The notes under the pieces: generated by a model | Databases searched by the model: none | Seen by the model: only the letters and a program-made list of their open reading frames with translations | What the model was told of the DNA's origin: nothing | NCBI GenBank assembly: GCA_947561715.1 | Contig: OX387203.1 | Span: forward strand, 8,184,001 to 8,248,000 | Origin: Ascidia mentula | Lineage: Eukaryota > Chordata > Ascidiacea > Phlebobranchia > Ascidiidae | Direction of reading: 5' to 3' | Length of the DNA: 64,000 bases | Shown here: positions 1 through 10,553 of the stretch, in pieces | Layout of the letters: every line of letters begins with the position of its first letter | How positions within the stretch are numbered: position 1 is the stretch's first letter | Translations under genes and position numbers: made by a program

Positions 1-440
1 CTTTTTACATTGACGCCTAACTTGATGCTCGGAATTTTATCTGTTTCTGACACCGTGAAACAATGAAAACGTTTCTGATTTTGGTGTCATATGATCATGA
101 GAGTTTTCAAGGGTTTTATACATTGGCCAACCCGCATGTTTTCCCAAGTCCCGAGTGCAAAGGATTTAGGTTGTGGAAACAAATTGTCAGTGAAACCATG
201 TTTTGTCCGCCCATGTGGAGGTAACAAAGCTTAATGGGGATAAATGTGCGAAATGGTGTTGGTTCGAATCCCAAGGTGGGAGTAAAAGAAACAGAGAAAA
301 GCCGAACAGCTAAAAACGAAGTCTTCAAAACGGGCTCTAATTGGAGAAGAACTCTTGTCGTTTCGAATTTCCGTATTGGTTTTAAATCGTCGAAATGCAA
401 ACGTTCGCGTGTTGATGCCTTACTACTTAATTTGAATGCA
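1..440. other. left edge, no gene recognised
   Basis: No reading frame here looks convincing. Around 257-283 there is a B-box-like stretch (GGTTCGAATCC) of the kind found in tRNA genes and tRNA-derived SINEs, but no complete cloverleaf can be drawn around it, so it is most likely a SINE remnant. Confidence 0.3.
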
Positions 441-444
441 AAAA

Positions 445-907
445 GCGCGGTTGGTTCTCAAAAAGAAACACAGTCACCCCTCAGGTATCTTTGTGTTCCA
501 ATTTGTTTCTTCTAATCTCCTGTTTATCAGGGTCCCTTCGGCGCAAACCAAAACGTTGATTAAAATTAGGAAACTTTTTCCTCTTCACCTTCAATGCAGT
601 AGAACGTGTTGTTTCAGTCGTTCCAGTTTTCACGAAGGAAGGTTGTGGTTGGTTATCAGGTGGGCGACTAATTTTCTAATATTTGATAAAAGTGTTAAAA
701 ACAAATTAGAAATATTTTTGTGATTATTTTTCTGATCGATCCCAACATTTGCATGCTCGTTTTGTTTTGTGTGATTTTGCTTCCCTTGCATGTTTGTTAC
801 GCAGCACGTGTTCCAACTCTAGCATAGGAAGAAAACTAATAATATGGCACCCGTTACAACTAGCGCGTTTTTAGTCAGGTGATGCACAATCTCGTGATGT
901 TGGGATC
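445..907 (+). repeat. left arm of a long inverted repeat, containing a MITE-like element
   Basis: This stretch is similar in reverse complement to 7307-7790. The match starts near GAAACACAGTCAC and runs through the block ending TTATCAGGTG to a short element at 738-907. That element has terminal inverted repeats GATCCCAACA and TGTTGGGATC, and the match stops at its inner end. The arms are clearly diverged, with many substitutions and small indels, so the duplication is not recent. No protein family was recognised inside. It may be a compound transposon or an inverted segmental duplication. Confidence 0.6.
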
Positions 908-1794
908 GTTTCTATAACACATGATATAGATACTTTTAAAATCAACCAGCTCCTGTAATATAAAAACAATTTAGTAACCAATTATTTTTTTTGGCATGTT
1001 GCAACGGAGAGGATATTTTTGAATGTTCAACGTCTCCTTGATGGTGAGTTGGGTTCTTTTTGTAGCGGAATAAAATTTTTCGTATGCAGATAACATACGT
1101 AATTTCACATAATACACCCTCCATATGCAGATAACGTACGTAGTCGGAATGGTTAAGGATACTGTTGAATTTATGGTTATTGCTTTTAATTGGATTTGAT
1201 AAACACACTCATACAAATGGATCGCCAACAAAATCTATGTAAGGTCAGTTTTTTTTTGTGGAATTTAGTGATTTGGGTTCCAACAAAGTACTTTAGTTTT
1301 TTTAAGGAAGTTTTCCAATATCAATGCAACGTGAAACCTCATCAGTTGTAATACCTCGACTGCAAGAAGATGTTTGTTATTAATCATATTAATTATGCGT
1401 GAAACGATTGCGTATTTTTTTACCTGTTCACTTACAGCTGTTCTTGCGTCAGAAATTAAGAGGTTTAAGGAATTTGGAGCTTTGCTTCTGGGTGCACACA
1501 GAGGCGTGGCTACAAATGTTGTAAAAGCAAACCGTTACAATATTGACAGTAAAAAAATTTTGGTTCGGTCGGCGTACACAGAAAAACGGGCGTAAATAAA
1601 CTAGAAAGGTTTATTGGAATTGTGATCTGAATGTTCCACCAATACAAAAACAGATAGTGGCAATATGTTTTGGCTGTAAATTTGTGACTCATTAGGTGCT
1701 AAATGAAAGCGCGTATAAATAAAGGTAGTTTCTGAAAGGAAAGTGGTAATCGTAAAATATGAAACGTCGTTATTGTCACAATGCGATAATATAA
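908..1794. other. stretch without recognised gene
   Basis: Only short open frames, none resembling a known family. Two copies of an ATGCAGATAAC-TACGTA motif lie about 45 bp apart near 1083-1142. I see nothing else in this stretch. Confidence 0.3.
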
Positions 1795-3535
1795 GAATCT
1801 TTCGGCAAAAACTGGACAAAAACCCTAGAAAATTGATGTGAATAATTTGTGGAGAAAAACAGTTATTTTCGTGCCAAAATGCGCGTAGAAGCGTTTGCAA
1901 TTGTCACATCTGGTGGAATTAGGTGTCGGTTCGTGCAAAATCTGCATCAAAACCCTGGAAAATTGATGTGAATAATTTATCAGAATGTGTGTACCAGCAG
2001 ATATAAGGCACAACAGTCAAAAAGTTATCAATTTTCAAAAAATTTTTAAACAGTTATTTTCGTGTCAGCATGCGCATAAGCGTTTGCCACTATCACTACT
2101 GATGGAACTAGGTGTCGGTTCGTGCAAAATCTGCATCAAAACCCTGGAAAATTGATGTAAATAATTTATCAGAATGTGTGTACCAGAAGATATAAGGCAC
2201 AACAGTCGGGAAGTTAATAATTAAAAAAAAAAATTAAGCAGTTATTTTAGTGTCAAAATGCGCATAGAAGCGTTTGCAACTGTCATAACTGATGGAATTA
2301 GGTGTCGGTTCGTGCAAAATCTGCATCAAAACCCTTGAAAATTTATGTGAATAATTTATCATAATTTGTGTGTACCAGCAGATATAAGGCACAACAGTCA
2401 GGAAATTAATAATTTTTGAAAAATTTTAAACAGTTATTTTTGAGTCAAAATGCGCATAGAAACATTTGCAACTGTCATAACTGATGGAAGTAGGTGTCGG
2501 TTCGTGCAAAAACTGCATCAAAACCCTAGAAAATTGATGTGAATAATTTATCAGAATGCGTGTACCAGCAGATATAAGGCACAACAGTCAGGAAGTTAAT
2601 AATTTTTGAAAAATTTCAAACAGGTATTTTTGAGTCAAAATGCGCATAGAAACATTTGCAACTGTCATAACTGATGGAATTAGGTGTCGGTTCGTGCAAA
2701 AACTGCATCAAAACCCTAGAAAATTGATGTGTATAATTTATCAGAATGTGTGTACCAGCAGATATAAGGCATAACAGTCGGGAAGTTAATAATTTCAAAA
2801 ATATTTTAAACAGTTATTTTTGAGTCAAAATGCGCATAGAAACATTTGCAACTGTCATAACTGATGGAATTAGGTGTCGGTTCGTGCAAAAACTGCATCA
2901 AAACCCTAGAAAATTGATGTGAATAATTTATCAGAATGTGTGTACCAGCAGATATAAGGCACAACAGTCAGGAAATTAATAATTTTTGAAAAATTTCAAA
3001 CAGGTATTTTTGAGTCAAAATGCGCACAGAAACATTTGCAACTGTCATAACTGATGGAATTAGGTGTCGGTTCGTGCAAAAACTGCATCAAAACCTTAGA
3101 AAATTGATGTGAATAATTTATCAGAATGTGTGTACCAGAAGATTTAAGGCACAACAGTCAGGAAGTTAATAATTTCAAAAATATTTTAAGCAGTTATTTT
3201 CGTGTCAAAATGCGCATGGAAACATTTGCAACTATCATAACTTTTGGAATTAGGTGTCGGTTCGTGCAAAAACTGCTTAAAAACCTTAAAAAATTGATGT
3301 GAATAATTTATCAGAATGTGTGTACCAGAAGATTTAAGACACAACAGTCAGGAAGTTAATAATTTCAAAAATATTTTAAGCAGTTATTTTAGTGTCAAAA
3401 TGCGCATAGAAGCGTTTGCAACTGTAACAACTGATGGAATTAGGTGTCGGTTCGCGCAAAAACTGCATCAAAACCCTAGAAAATTGATGTGAATAATATA
3501 TCAGAATGTGTGTACCAGAAGATATAAGGCAAAAA
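1795..3535. repeat. tandem satellite, about nine units of ~190 bp
   Basis: The motif AGGTGTCGGTTCG recurs at about 1921, 2110, 2300, 2492, 2682, 2872, 3062, 3252 and 3442, a steady period near 190 bp. Each unit also has ATCAAAACCCT, AATTGATGT, GTGTACCAG and AACAGTTATTTT blocks in fixed order. Units differ by scattered substitutions and small indels. The first unit is partial and diverged and the last breaks off near 3530. There is no conserved open frame through the units, so this is a minisatellite or satellite array and not protein repeats. Confidence 0.9.
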
Positions 3536-3604
3536 CCCTACGACTCTATTTTCAGCCTTTCCATTTTTAAGCAAAAACATAAACTTAGGTAATACTTTGC
3601 CCAA

Positions 3605-4085
3605 ATCAGTTCGTCATCAGTCTTGGTGTGGAGGTTACCGTCCCCATTACATGACACGATGCACTGCGGTTCGAACCCCTGTACAGTTCGAATGATTCCG
3701 CACCATAATTTACGTTGACTGCGGACTTAACCAAACTACTTTTAGGTAAAAACTATGCACCAAGAAACCTAAAAGGGAAATTACTTCATCAAACCCTCGT
3801 CGCCATTCTTAGTGTGCAGGTTACTATCCCCAATACATGATACGATGCACCGCAGTTCGAACCCCTGCACAGTTCCAATGATTTTAGGACAACCATCACT
3901 TCACGTCGACTGCGGACTTAAAGGAATTATTTTTATGTTAAAACTATGCATCAAGAAACCTAAAACGGCAATTACTTCGTTAAACTATCGTCACCAGCCG
4001 TGGTGTAGAGGTTACCGCCCCCCTCTATTGATGCTCTGCACCACAGTTCGAACCCCGGTAAAGTTAATACTTCTTTCCCGGTAAC
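3605..4085 (+). repeat. three tandem tRNA-like (SINE-type) units
   Basis: Three units begin near 3613, 3800 and 3992, again about 190 bp apart. Each has an A-box-like GTGTAGAGGTTACC variant followed about 40 bp later by a B-box-like AGTTCGAACCCC. The spacer after each unit (GACTGCGGACTTAA, then AAACTATGCA) is also repeated. Arms do not pair well enough for a working tRNA, so I call this a tRNA-derived repeat amplified in tandem. Confidence 0.6.
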
Positions 4086-4280
4086 CGTTAATTCACTTCG
4101 GGTTCGGACTTATCCCACTCTAACTAAATTCTTCCCGCTGGTGTCACCTCTCCGTGTGTGTGCCTGTCACGGATGGGTAAAAGTAATTCGGTAATTATCT
4201 TCCCCACCCCCGTTAACTCACTAAAATCAGGCTAAGGATCGCGGCCAGGTAGCCCTGCGTTTAGTCAGGCTAAGAAGTCC

Positions 4281-4400
4281 CCGCTTCTGAGTTGGCCACC
4301 GAGATCCGAAAACACACCTTATGCTCCATCAGGGAGCGCCCCACCAGGGGGCAAGTGTCCCATCAGGGGGCATAGGCAGGTGGCCAACTCAGAAGCGGGC
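4281..4400. repeat. long hairpin with internal short repeats
   Basis: CCCGCTTCTGAGTTGGCCACC at the left is matched by its reverse complement at the right (GGTGGCCAACTCAGAAGCGGG), giving a nearly perfect stem of about 21 bp around a loop of about 78 nt. The loop carries three copies of a CCATCAGGGGGCA-like motif and is much more GC-rich than its surroundings. It could be a small foldback element or a structured RNA. Confidence 0.6.
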
Positions 4401-4800
4401 GCACGAGGAGATTAGTCAGCTAATGATTTTGTAAATTATTTAAAAAATTTGTGTATGTCCCCCGATTTTTACTGGGATTTTTGTTTAGGTTGAGACAGTT
4501 TTTTATCAACGATGCGATGACGACTGATTACAGTTTGGGGATTTTATTCATTAGGACAGCGGTGACAGTTGGGTTAATCCCGAGCTTTACGATACCGGAG
4601 AGCATGATATGATTTACCGGGACAGTTCTAATGAAATTACATGAATTTATTCATTATCATTAGCGTTTCTGGGTTAATCCCGAACATTAGGACGGTAGTG
4701 ACAGAACTTACATCATGTTGGGTTAATCCTGGGCCTTAAGATGGGACAGGTTGACAGTTTTTTCAGGACAGATTATTCGATAAGAATCAGATGAGATATT
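4400..4800. repeat. degenerate short repeats with GGGTTAATCC motif
   Basis: The motif TTGGGTTAATCC with nearby GACAG and TTAGGAC occurs near 4570, 4671 and 4718 in loosely repeated order. No gene is visible. It may be the body of a diverged repeat attached to the hairpin on its left. Confidence 0.4.
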
Positions 4801-4944
4801 CGTTAATTCAGAGTTTAACTGAGGGAGTTATGGGTTATCGAGCCAGACCTCCATATTAAGGAGGATCGCCAGTTCAATTTTACCTGAGAGGGGATAGTTC
4901 GAACCCAATGTGACCTATCGTTTATGGGGGAAAGCTGTTAACTT

Positions 4945-5040
4945 TACCGGGGCTCGAACTCGGGTGCAGAGCATTACATGAATGTGACTTTAACCTCTAC
5001 ACCACAACTGGCGACGGTTCGTTTGAGCCGAAGCTGTCGT
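4945..5040 (-). repeat. tRNA-like unit, opposite orientation
   Basis: In reverse complement this reads GGTGTAGAGGTTAAAG, then GAGTTCGAGCCCCGG. It is the same family as the three units at 3.6-4.1 kb but lies on the other strand. It is preceded by the same CGTCGCCAGTTGTGG lead-in as the third unit of that group. Confidence 0.55.
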
Positions 5041-5264
5041 TAAAACTTTCATTTTATTTATTTATTTTTTTTTTCAAAAACAACAAGGGTAGCTTACGTG
5101 AGACAACAACCGGCTATCTTGGAATTATGAGTTCAATCACGTAACCACAACAGCCAATTTGCTGACGAGCTTTTCAATTGTTAAGTGAAATATCTACTGT
5201 TTTTTCTCGTTATTTTTAAAAGACAACATATCAAACAGGACAAATCCTTTCCAAAATTTTACAG

Positions 5265-5345
5265 TGAGGTTCGAACCGAGACCCTCATACTCCTAATCTA
5301 AACAAGGAGTTCTAACCACAAGAGCAATCTGCTGCCTTTACGCTC
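5265..5345 (-). repeat. second tRNA-like unit
   Basis: In reverse complement there is an A-box-like TTGTGGTTAGAACTCC and a B-box-like CGGTTCGAACCTC about 70 nt apart. It differs from the neighbouring family in sequence. A complete cloverleaf was not found, so a SINE head is more likely than a tRNA gene. Confidence 0.4.
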
Positions 5346-6020
5346 ATTAAAAATAAATCTATTTTCCCCTTGTTCGGTGATTTTCGAGACACACTCATAA
5401 ACACCCTTAAATGAGTTTAAAGCAGGAAAGCTTGTCAGGTCAGTTAGTGTCTGGAGTAGTTTGCATAGCAACAGGTTATAGGTGAGCGATAAGTTACTGG
5501 TTCAGAGGTGGCTGATGGCTTGTCAAACGTTGAATGGTGGATGGAGGAACATCAATGGAACTATAATCAATGACGTTACTTTCATAAGATGTTGTGTACG
5601 ATAAATGCGATATGTTAACATACAAGCGCTTGATTTTTCAGATCTCGCTCCGACTTGTCGGGAAAAGTGGCTTGGCTGCAATGCTTACAAGCGTTATAAT
5701 TTTGTTAAGTTTTGAAACCAATTTTTCCTTACCACTATGACGTTTGGATCAATTGTTGGTAAGCTCGAAACTTTCCAGACGTTTACTTGACCGCGGGATT
5801 CTGTAACCAGTCTGTGTATACGATACACGCTTGTGAATTGTACTTAAATATAACAGGTCGCCTCTAAGTTTTACTTTTTTGGGGAGGGTAAGTGGGCGCG
5901 AAATTTACCACGAAGACCAAAATAGTTTAATGTAACTGAGCGCTGTTGATGCACCACCTCAACACGCATGATATTAGCAGCCAGCTGTATTTCAGCTAAT
6001 ACCAACAGCCTCATACTACA
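5346..6020. other. stretch without recognised gene
   Basis: No convincing exon or repeat was seen. It could hold the promoter and 5' end of the candidate gene at 6.2-6.9 kb, but I see no core promoter motif I would defend. Confidence 0.25.
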
Positions 6021-6177
6021 ACATGTCAAACAAGAAGCGTACTGAACGTCGTTTGAAAACAAACATTTTTGCGTCAAACGGTTTCTGTGAAAACATTTCC
6101 CACTGCTCTTCTATATTTCATTTTATTGCATCTGACTGGTCACCGGTTTTTATTGTTCTTATCCAACCACATAAGAC

Positions 6178-6908
6178 GCCGGACTCGACAACCCATTATT
6201 GGTGTCTATGCCATTTTGTGCGTAACATTTTTTGTCTACTTAAACTCTGCGTGTAATTTTAATTTCCCATTACACGAGGGCTGTGTTAAATTATATTTTT
6301 ACATTTTGCAGTATATTTAACACCCTTATCTGCATTTCACTTACCGCGGCAGAGAGTGACTTATCACTACAACAAACACCACAGTGCCGAACTCATGACG
6401 CGCTTGCTGACGAAATTTTTCAAATATTGTGCGATCAAATTCACTTCCTGATACTTCCCAGAAACGACCAAACCTCAAAAACGAATATCGACAAGTTTTA
6501 AGATTTTATTTACGCAGATGCGTTTTTTTCGCATTTCTTTTGCAACCGATCAAACCTTGTGCCGCAAATCAACGTAACCATCCTACTCTGCGTTCACAAC
6601 GTTCATAGCATCACCACCGTGTGCACCCGGAGGTTCAGTTATAAACGTTGTGAACGTATTTTTCTAACTTCTGACACTAAAACACCACAACAGAAATCGT
6701 ACAACAGCGAAGAAAACACACAATAAGCGTTACGATTTAAAGTTCTACAAACAATTCTTCGGACACATATCAGTCTTTCCAAGGGAATTGCGTTGCTGGA
6801 TTGTGATGAATCCACCATTGAAAGATTTGCAGAAACAGGATTTACAACCATATATTTGTGAAGATGAATTTGCTTCCAGCATTATACGAACGAATCCATA
6901 TACCTGTA
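6178..6908 (+). CDS. candidate multi-exon type II membrane protein, family unknown
   Basis: Three blocks join in phase. A hydrophobic block preceded by basic residues (RRRTRQ, then IIGVYAILCVTFFVYLNSA) ends at a GC|GTGTAA donor near 6250. A second block starts after TTTTGCAG at 6312 and runs to about 6498, including QCRTHDALADEIF. A third starts after CACAACAG near 6690 and runs to about 6908, including KRYDLKFYKQFFGHISVF and NPPLKDLQKQDL; it ends at an ACCT|GTAAAT donor, or at a stop 12 bases further on. The layout suggests a signal-anchored Golgi or plasma-membrane protein. I do not recognise the family. The first coding exon, the true start and the 3' exons are not settled, and the donor of the second block (AA|GTTTTA) is weak. 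Confidence 0.35.
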
Positions 6909-6929
6909 AATATAAACTGTAATTAGGTT

Positions 6930-7306
6930 TTTCTTGGTAAACGCTTTTCGTTAATTTAACACAACACTGACCTGAAATAAAAAAGAAACGTCTGTCAATT
7001 TCGTTTACTCATTCAAATTTGAACGCCAAGCAACGGAGAACAATCATTCAAGTGGCAGATAAACATCACCCACGATGTGTTTTACATCTGTAAAAGAGAA
7101 AAAAATGTGTGTATGCTTTCTAATACAACCAAAAGAATTAACTCCGGTTGAAGACGTCATACAAGATCTGAATAATATCCTCCAGGTTGCAGCATGTAAA
7201 ATAAAACATAAAAACGTTATAAATATTGCAATAAGTTCCACTAAAATATGAGGTAAATACTGCATATAATATAAGGTATTTACAGTACGGATATTCCAGC
7301 ATATTC
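6930..7306. other. stretch without recognised gene
   Basis: A possible small exon at about 7052-7092, after ATTCAAG and before CTGTAAAAG, would fit the phase of the candidate gene to the left. Support is too thin to call it. Nothing else is seen. Confidence 0.2.
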
Positions 7307-7790
7307 GATCCCAACATAACGAGAATGTGAATCACGCGATCCTAACTAAAAACGCGCTAGTTGTAACGGGTGCCATATTGTTAGTGTTTTTCCTATGCTA
7401 AAGTTGGAACACGTGATGCGTAACAAACATGCAAGGCAAGCAAAGTCACACCACAAAACACAACAACGAGCATGCAAATGTTGGGATCGATCTGAAAAAT
7501 AGTTTTACAAGCCCTTTTCAATAAACAAATGTTACAAAACATTATGGGAAGTTAATCACTCACCTGATAAACCAAACACAACCTTCCGTTGCAAAAACTT
7601 GAGCAACTGAAACAGTAAGTTCTTTGGATTGAAGGTGATAAGAAAAACGTTTCACAATTATAATCAGCGCTCCGTTTTCGTCCGCAGGGAAGCAAGGTCT
7701 GTGGAAAAATCAAAGAAACCAACAAGCACCCAAATATCCCTGATACAAGTTTTCGTGTGACTGTGTTTCTAAAAGAAACCGCGCCCCTTG
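7307..7790 (-). repeat. right arm of the long inverted repeat, with a second MITE-like copy
   Basis: Reverse-complement match to 445-907. The short element at 7307-7498 carries the same GATCCCAACA / TGTTGGGATC ends and the matching order of internal blocks (CGCGCTAGTTGTAACGGGTG, then AACACGTG). The match continues to about 7790 through CAACTGAAACAG and GACTGTGTTTCT. Both copies are of similar age by eye. Confidence 0.6.
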
Positions 7791-8477
7791 AGCAAAGTTT
7801 GTGGCGCTTTCAATTAGCAATCGGCCCTGAAGGATTGTTTGTTGGTTTTAGACACTGCGAAGAAAAGAGTAAAAGGTAACACTCGATCGAAAAATGCAAA
7901 ATTATCAGGACTTGTATTAATGTTTAACAATGAAATTCCAAATAAATATGTTTGAGATAATGTAGATCCCCACCGTTTTTCTATTAATTTCGGTCTATAA
8001 AACAGTAATTGTATAGCACGGCTCACGTTGGTCACGTTTGGTTGGTCAATGAATGTTTTAGTTGTTGCCAGTACTGATTAGGACTCTATAAAAACAGAAT
8101 AACAGTTAGATTTTAAGATGTAGAAAAAGTTTATTGGCAAATAGATAGAGTGGCAGGCGTTCATTCTGATCGGAATTGTTGATACTGCATTGTTTTAAGA
8201 TGCGCTATTTCACTGCAAAGAATGTTTTATAATTTTTCGTATTAAACAGTATGATCAAATCTGGTGGATTTCTTTCTTCAAGTGCAATTTAGAATTATCA
8301 TATGGTTTCGCAGCAAAGTAAAATGATCGGTGTCTCGAGAGTTTAGGTGACCTAATAAAGATGTCGTGAAATTAAGACAACTGCGATTTGTCTTGGAGGG
8401 CATGTGCCAACGGCGGTACGCAAGTTGCCCCGAGCCTTTCGCGCTCTACGCTCATGTGACTGACTGTGTGCTGCTGT
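7791..8477. other. stretch without recognised gene
   Basis: Another frame at about 8395-8515 is Cys-rich (MCQRRYASCPEPF, then HVTDCVLLYGFG) and stops just inside the ORF that follows. It might be a separate exon or a frame-shifted start of the next ORF. The rest is featureless. Confidence 0.25.
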
Positions 8478-8873
8478 ATGGGTTTGGAAGAAGCGATACC
8501 TTATCACACTACAAGGGTCACGCTTGATCACAGTTTGAACTTTGAACTCAGTGGAGACGAAACAACGGTTGACCGTAAAAACGTTGAGGTTTCAGTCAGT
8601 CGCTTACGCCAACTCAATGCTCTTCCAACCAAGTTCCTCCTTCAATCAGAAAATGTGCAACGCCTAAATTCTACGGTTACTTACGCAGTAAAACAACTGG
8701 AAAATCAGCTTGTCGACGGACGATTTTACGTTTACTGGACGGCTCTCCAGCAGGTAACCAACATCATAGTTGAAGGTGAAAACAACAATGTTTATGTTGG
8801 CGCGACGATAGAAAACTATGTCACTGAAGGGGAGCCAACGCATTTCACAGAAAATGCAATTGTCGACACATAA
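8478..8873 (+). CDS. unrecognised ORF, 131 aa from first ATG
   Basis: An open frame begins with ATG at 8478 (MGLEEAIPYHTTR) and stops at 8873. It is soluble-looking, with alternating polar and hydrophobic residues typical of beta strands (RFYVYWTALQQVTNI, NNNVYVGATIENYV) and no membrane segment. Length and composition are better than the random frames nearby, but I know no matching family. It could be one exon of a larger extracellular protein. A stop just upstream in the same frame means the start is either this ATG or a splice acceptor. Confidence 0.35.
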   Translation: MGLEEAIPYHTTRVTLDHSLNFELSGDETTVDRKNVEVSVSRLRQLNALPTKFLLQSENVQRLNSTVTYAVKQLENQLVDGRFYVYWTALQQVTNIIVEGENNNVYVGATIENYVTEGEPTHFTENAIVDT

Positions 8874-10553
8874 AAAGATCTGAGAATGCTTCAACAATTT
8901 GAAGGTTCAAAAAGTAATACTCTGTGAAAGTTGCCACATGGTGTTCAATGTATTTTGAAGACTCGGCGGAAGAAAGTACAATAGTATGTGCAGTTCTCCT
9001 TTAATATATTTTGTTTGCGTCTCTTTTTGTTCAACACACAATAACCCGGGGGAGAATCACGAACTACACCAAATGGTGATTTCCCCGAAACTTTTTACGT
9101 GGGCATCACCCAGACAAATGGACTTTTTTCTCCAGCGCTATTTCAAACCGTATGCATCCACACGACTGTCGCAAGTGATTTAAATGTACTTAATGTGTAT
9201 CGTTTTGACAGAACCTAGGCCTATACAGCGGATACTATAATTGTATGTGAATACTTGGCACCATTTTGATGAGTTAATCTCTGGCTCTGTAAATAGCATT
9301 CCATAAGGGGCAGCACCAGATTGGGGCAAAATAAATCTTTTCATGCCTGGATAGAATATTGATTTCCTGCTTATATCGTTGCCATGGTGATTTGTCAATG
9401 CATTGACGCGAAACGAGAAGCTACGTGCGGGTTTACTCTTAAATATATTATGTTGAATTCATGCCTGAAAGTAGGAAAGTGTAAACATATATCCTGTACA
9501 AGTTTATTGTGTCGTGCATGTTTATTTCTTGTTCATTTTTTGTTCTAGGCATTTCGATTATTAAAGATTGTACATTCCATACGATTTCGAAGCTTTTGCT
9601 TGCCTCGAAAACTACGTAGTCCGCAGTCAAGGAACTAATAACAAACAACCATTCGGTTTTTGAGACAGGAATCGATTGACCGAATAAAACAACAAAAGGT
9701 CTTAGGCTCGATTTAGTTTTTTTTTCGCGAATTCCAACTAGCTGCATATGTTGGACAAATACAATCAAAACAACATTTAAAACATGCAGCATTGTGGCTA
9801 GCAGGCGTGCTTCTGCGTACAAGTTGTCGTTAAATATTTGCCCAGATTTCTTGGACCAACAATAAGCACGTTTTATAACACTTCAGAAAGCTGGTTTAAT
9901 CTAAGACAAAGTGTCGAAGTTCTTCCCAAATATTGCCTCTAAATGAACTTCTCGAAATTGAATTGTTTCAGGAGATTTTGCTCATGCAATTCCTAACTGT
10001 TGGCACCGATACGTCAGGATTTTGTATTTTTTGACCTAATCAACGTTTTAGCAGTGAAACTGATGAGTTTAATCATAAAACCACACGTGATGATGGTGAA
10101 CAGTCGCATTTTCTATTTTAGTTGTACGTAACTTCACAACTACAACAAAACTACACAATCACAATTATCACTTCAAAAGTTAGGAACGGTGCTGTACAGG
10201 ACCAGTGGCTGTAACATTTCACTTTTGGGGCTTATTACCGTGACGACCTGGGTAAGTTTAAGCGGGTGGCAAACAAAAGGTACTTTTCCTCCCTCTGCAA
10301 GGTTGTGTGGTGGTTTTGAACGTCGAGTGGGCAACATTTATATTGGGTTTTTGACGCTATTGTCACAGGCTAGGGCACAAAAAGCAGTCAATGTTTTTGT
10401 ATGACTCATTAGTGCATTCGCGCTTTGACAGAGTCTATACTCTCGATGTTTAACAAGTTGTTCCACAAAGGATACAATTGTTGTAGGTTATACATTTTGT
10501 AAAAAATCATCCACAGTTCTTGGGAATTACTGAAGGAGTATTTAGGTCCTAAA
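8874..10553. other. stretch without firm gene; one minus-strand ORF
   Basis: On the minus strand from about 9789 to 9448 an ORF reads MLHVLNVVLIVFVQH, then RPFVVLFGQSIPVSKTEW and LTADYVVFEA. It begins with a hydrophobic segment and vaguely recalls the N-terminal part of a Golgi glycosyltransferase. Without flanking exons I do not name it. No repeat of note was found. Confidence 0.25.

Noticed and set aside
1795-3535. CRISPR array or protein repeats
   Set aside because: The whole ~190 bp unit repeats without unique spacers, and no frame stays open across units; it is a satellite in animal DNA.
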